DNA of 10,000 nt. Origin: Halisarca cf. caerulea (taxonomy: Eukaryota; Porifera; Demospongiae; Chondrillida; Halisarcidae). The stretch is from NCBI GenBank assembly GCA_963170055.1, contig CAUJGJ010000434.1, positions 306,617 through 316,616 on the forward strand, read 5' to 3'. The position numbers were made by a program, and so were the translations under genes. This document shows, piece by piece, positions 8,604 to 10,000 of the stretch. Position 1 is the first letter of the stretch; the number at the start of each line of letters is the position of its first letter. The notes beneath the pieces were generated by a model that saw nothing but the letters and a program-made list of their open reading frames with translations, was not told the origin of the DNA and searched no databases.

Positions 8604-8972
8604 GCATGGTGTCACACTAGCACACAGAATGCACACACACATGTACATGCATACATGTACAAACATACACACATGTAGCAAAATTATATACGTATCATTC
8701 AAGCTAAACTAGAATAAGCCCACATATCAATTACTCGGGGAAGAAAACAATTATTAGAATTGAAAAAATACGTAATACAAAAGATAAATTACTTCCTTTC
8801 TATAGCAAATGTCTCCTGAAGACACAGTCATACAATTTTAGTGCTTTCTCCTAAAACAAAGTTCACTTAACAATAACAACAAACTATAGTCTATACAGAA
8901 ATGAATTAGGACTACTTCCCGAAATGATGTAAGTAGCAACAAGAGAGCCTGATTTAGCCACAGTCCACTTGT
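8604..8972. other. 3' flank / possible 3'UTR of JNK
   Basis: This is AT-rich unique sequence directly downstream (minus sense) of the JNK stop. I found no AATAAA on the minus strand. The only close match is ATTAAA, which overlaps the stop codon itself (8977-8972) and would give an extremely short 3'UTR. The true polyadenylation site is undetermined. Confidence 0.35.
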
Positions 8973-9022
8973 TTAATTAACTTTTCCTGGCTCATAAGAA
9001 ACGACTTCTTCGAATATTAGCT
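8973..9022 (-). CDS. JNK-type MAP kinase, terminal coding exon
   Basis: After the acceptor TTTGTTTAG (AG at 9024-9023) the exon reads AG, then codes LIFEEVVSYEPGKVN and a TAA stop at 8975-8973. Joined to the phase-1 donor at 9519 it restores a Glu codon, giving WKELIFEEV. Human JNK1 reads WKELIYKEV at this place, so the match runs straight across the splice. The exon is only 50 bases and is found only because the homology predicts it. After the WKE motif the protein ends within 15 residues, much shorter than the tail of vertebrate JNKs; an alternative longer terminal exon further left cannot be excluded. Confidence 0.82.

Positions 9023-10000
<978 letters not shown>

Noticed and set aside
8343..8702. 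Minus-strand 119-residue open frame
   Set aside because: It crosses the 54-bp duplication and CA-rich sequence, has no recognisable domain, and lies among transposon-end-like repeats.
8972..8977. ATTAAA polyadenylation signal for JNK
   Set aside because: It overlaps the stop codon, and a hexamer in AT-rich DNA is weak evidence; kept only as a remark.

Overview
The window comes from a metazoan nuclear genome, most likely a marine invertebrate. A demosponge is plausible, but this is a guess from texture, not a proven call. The evidence is spliced genes with GT-AG introns, parts of two animal-specific signalling genes, very long (TG)n/(CA)n microsatellites, and at least six unrelated minisatellites. 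Tandem repeats cover about 40% of the window by my hand count. I see no sign of bacterial or viral origin.

Both recognisable genes lie on the minus strand. At the right edge are the last four coding exons of a c-Jun N-terminal kinase (JNK, MAPK8/9/10-like): 9975-10000 (partial), 9760-9884, 9519-9582 and 8973-9022. The joins are phase-consistent (phases 1, 0, 1), and the joined protein aligns almost without gaps to the end of the JNK kinase domain and its docking tail. The stop is at 8973-8975. The last intron carries a 59-bp tandem repeat and the one before it a (TG)n tract.

The left half holds the 5' part of a TGF-beta superfamily ligand gene. Exon 1 (4083-4368) encodes a signal peptide and the start of the prodomain, ending in a BMP-like 'NSIRSF' motif. 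A 3.4-kb intron (670-4082) follows. Exon 2 (from 669 through base 1) encodes the rest of the prodomain, a basic cluster and an unusual Pro/Ala/Ser/Thr-rich linker. The frame is still open at base 1, so the cysteine-knot domain should lie outside the window to the left. The exon 1 donor is phase 1 and exon 2 begins with two bases, so they join in frame.

The ligand intron contains two (TG)n/(CA)n clusters plus another (TG)n, a 23-bp and a 17-bp minisatellite, and a TA-flanked MITE-like element with perfect terminal inverted repeats (3154-3559). The 4.6 kb between the JNK stop and the ligand start holds a 16-bp array (17 copies), a 25-bp array (about 23 copies, open in all six frames), a 1.2-kb 23-bp array with higher-order structure, another (TG)n complex, and decayed transposon-end-like sequence at 8150-8603.

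JNK is a cytoplasmic/nuclear stress kinase and the ligand is secreted. Nothing here shows they are co-regulated; they are simply tandem neighbours. Most long open frames in the window are by-products of repeats whose units lack stop codons.
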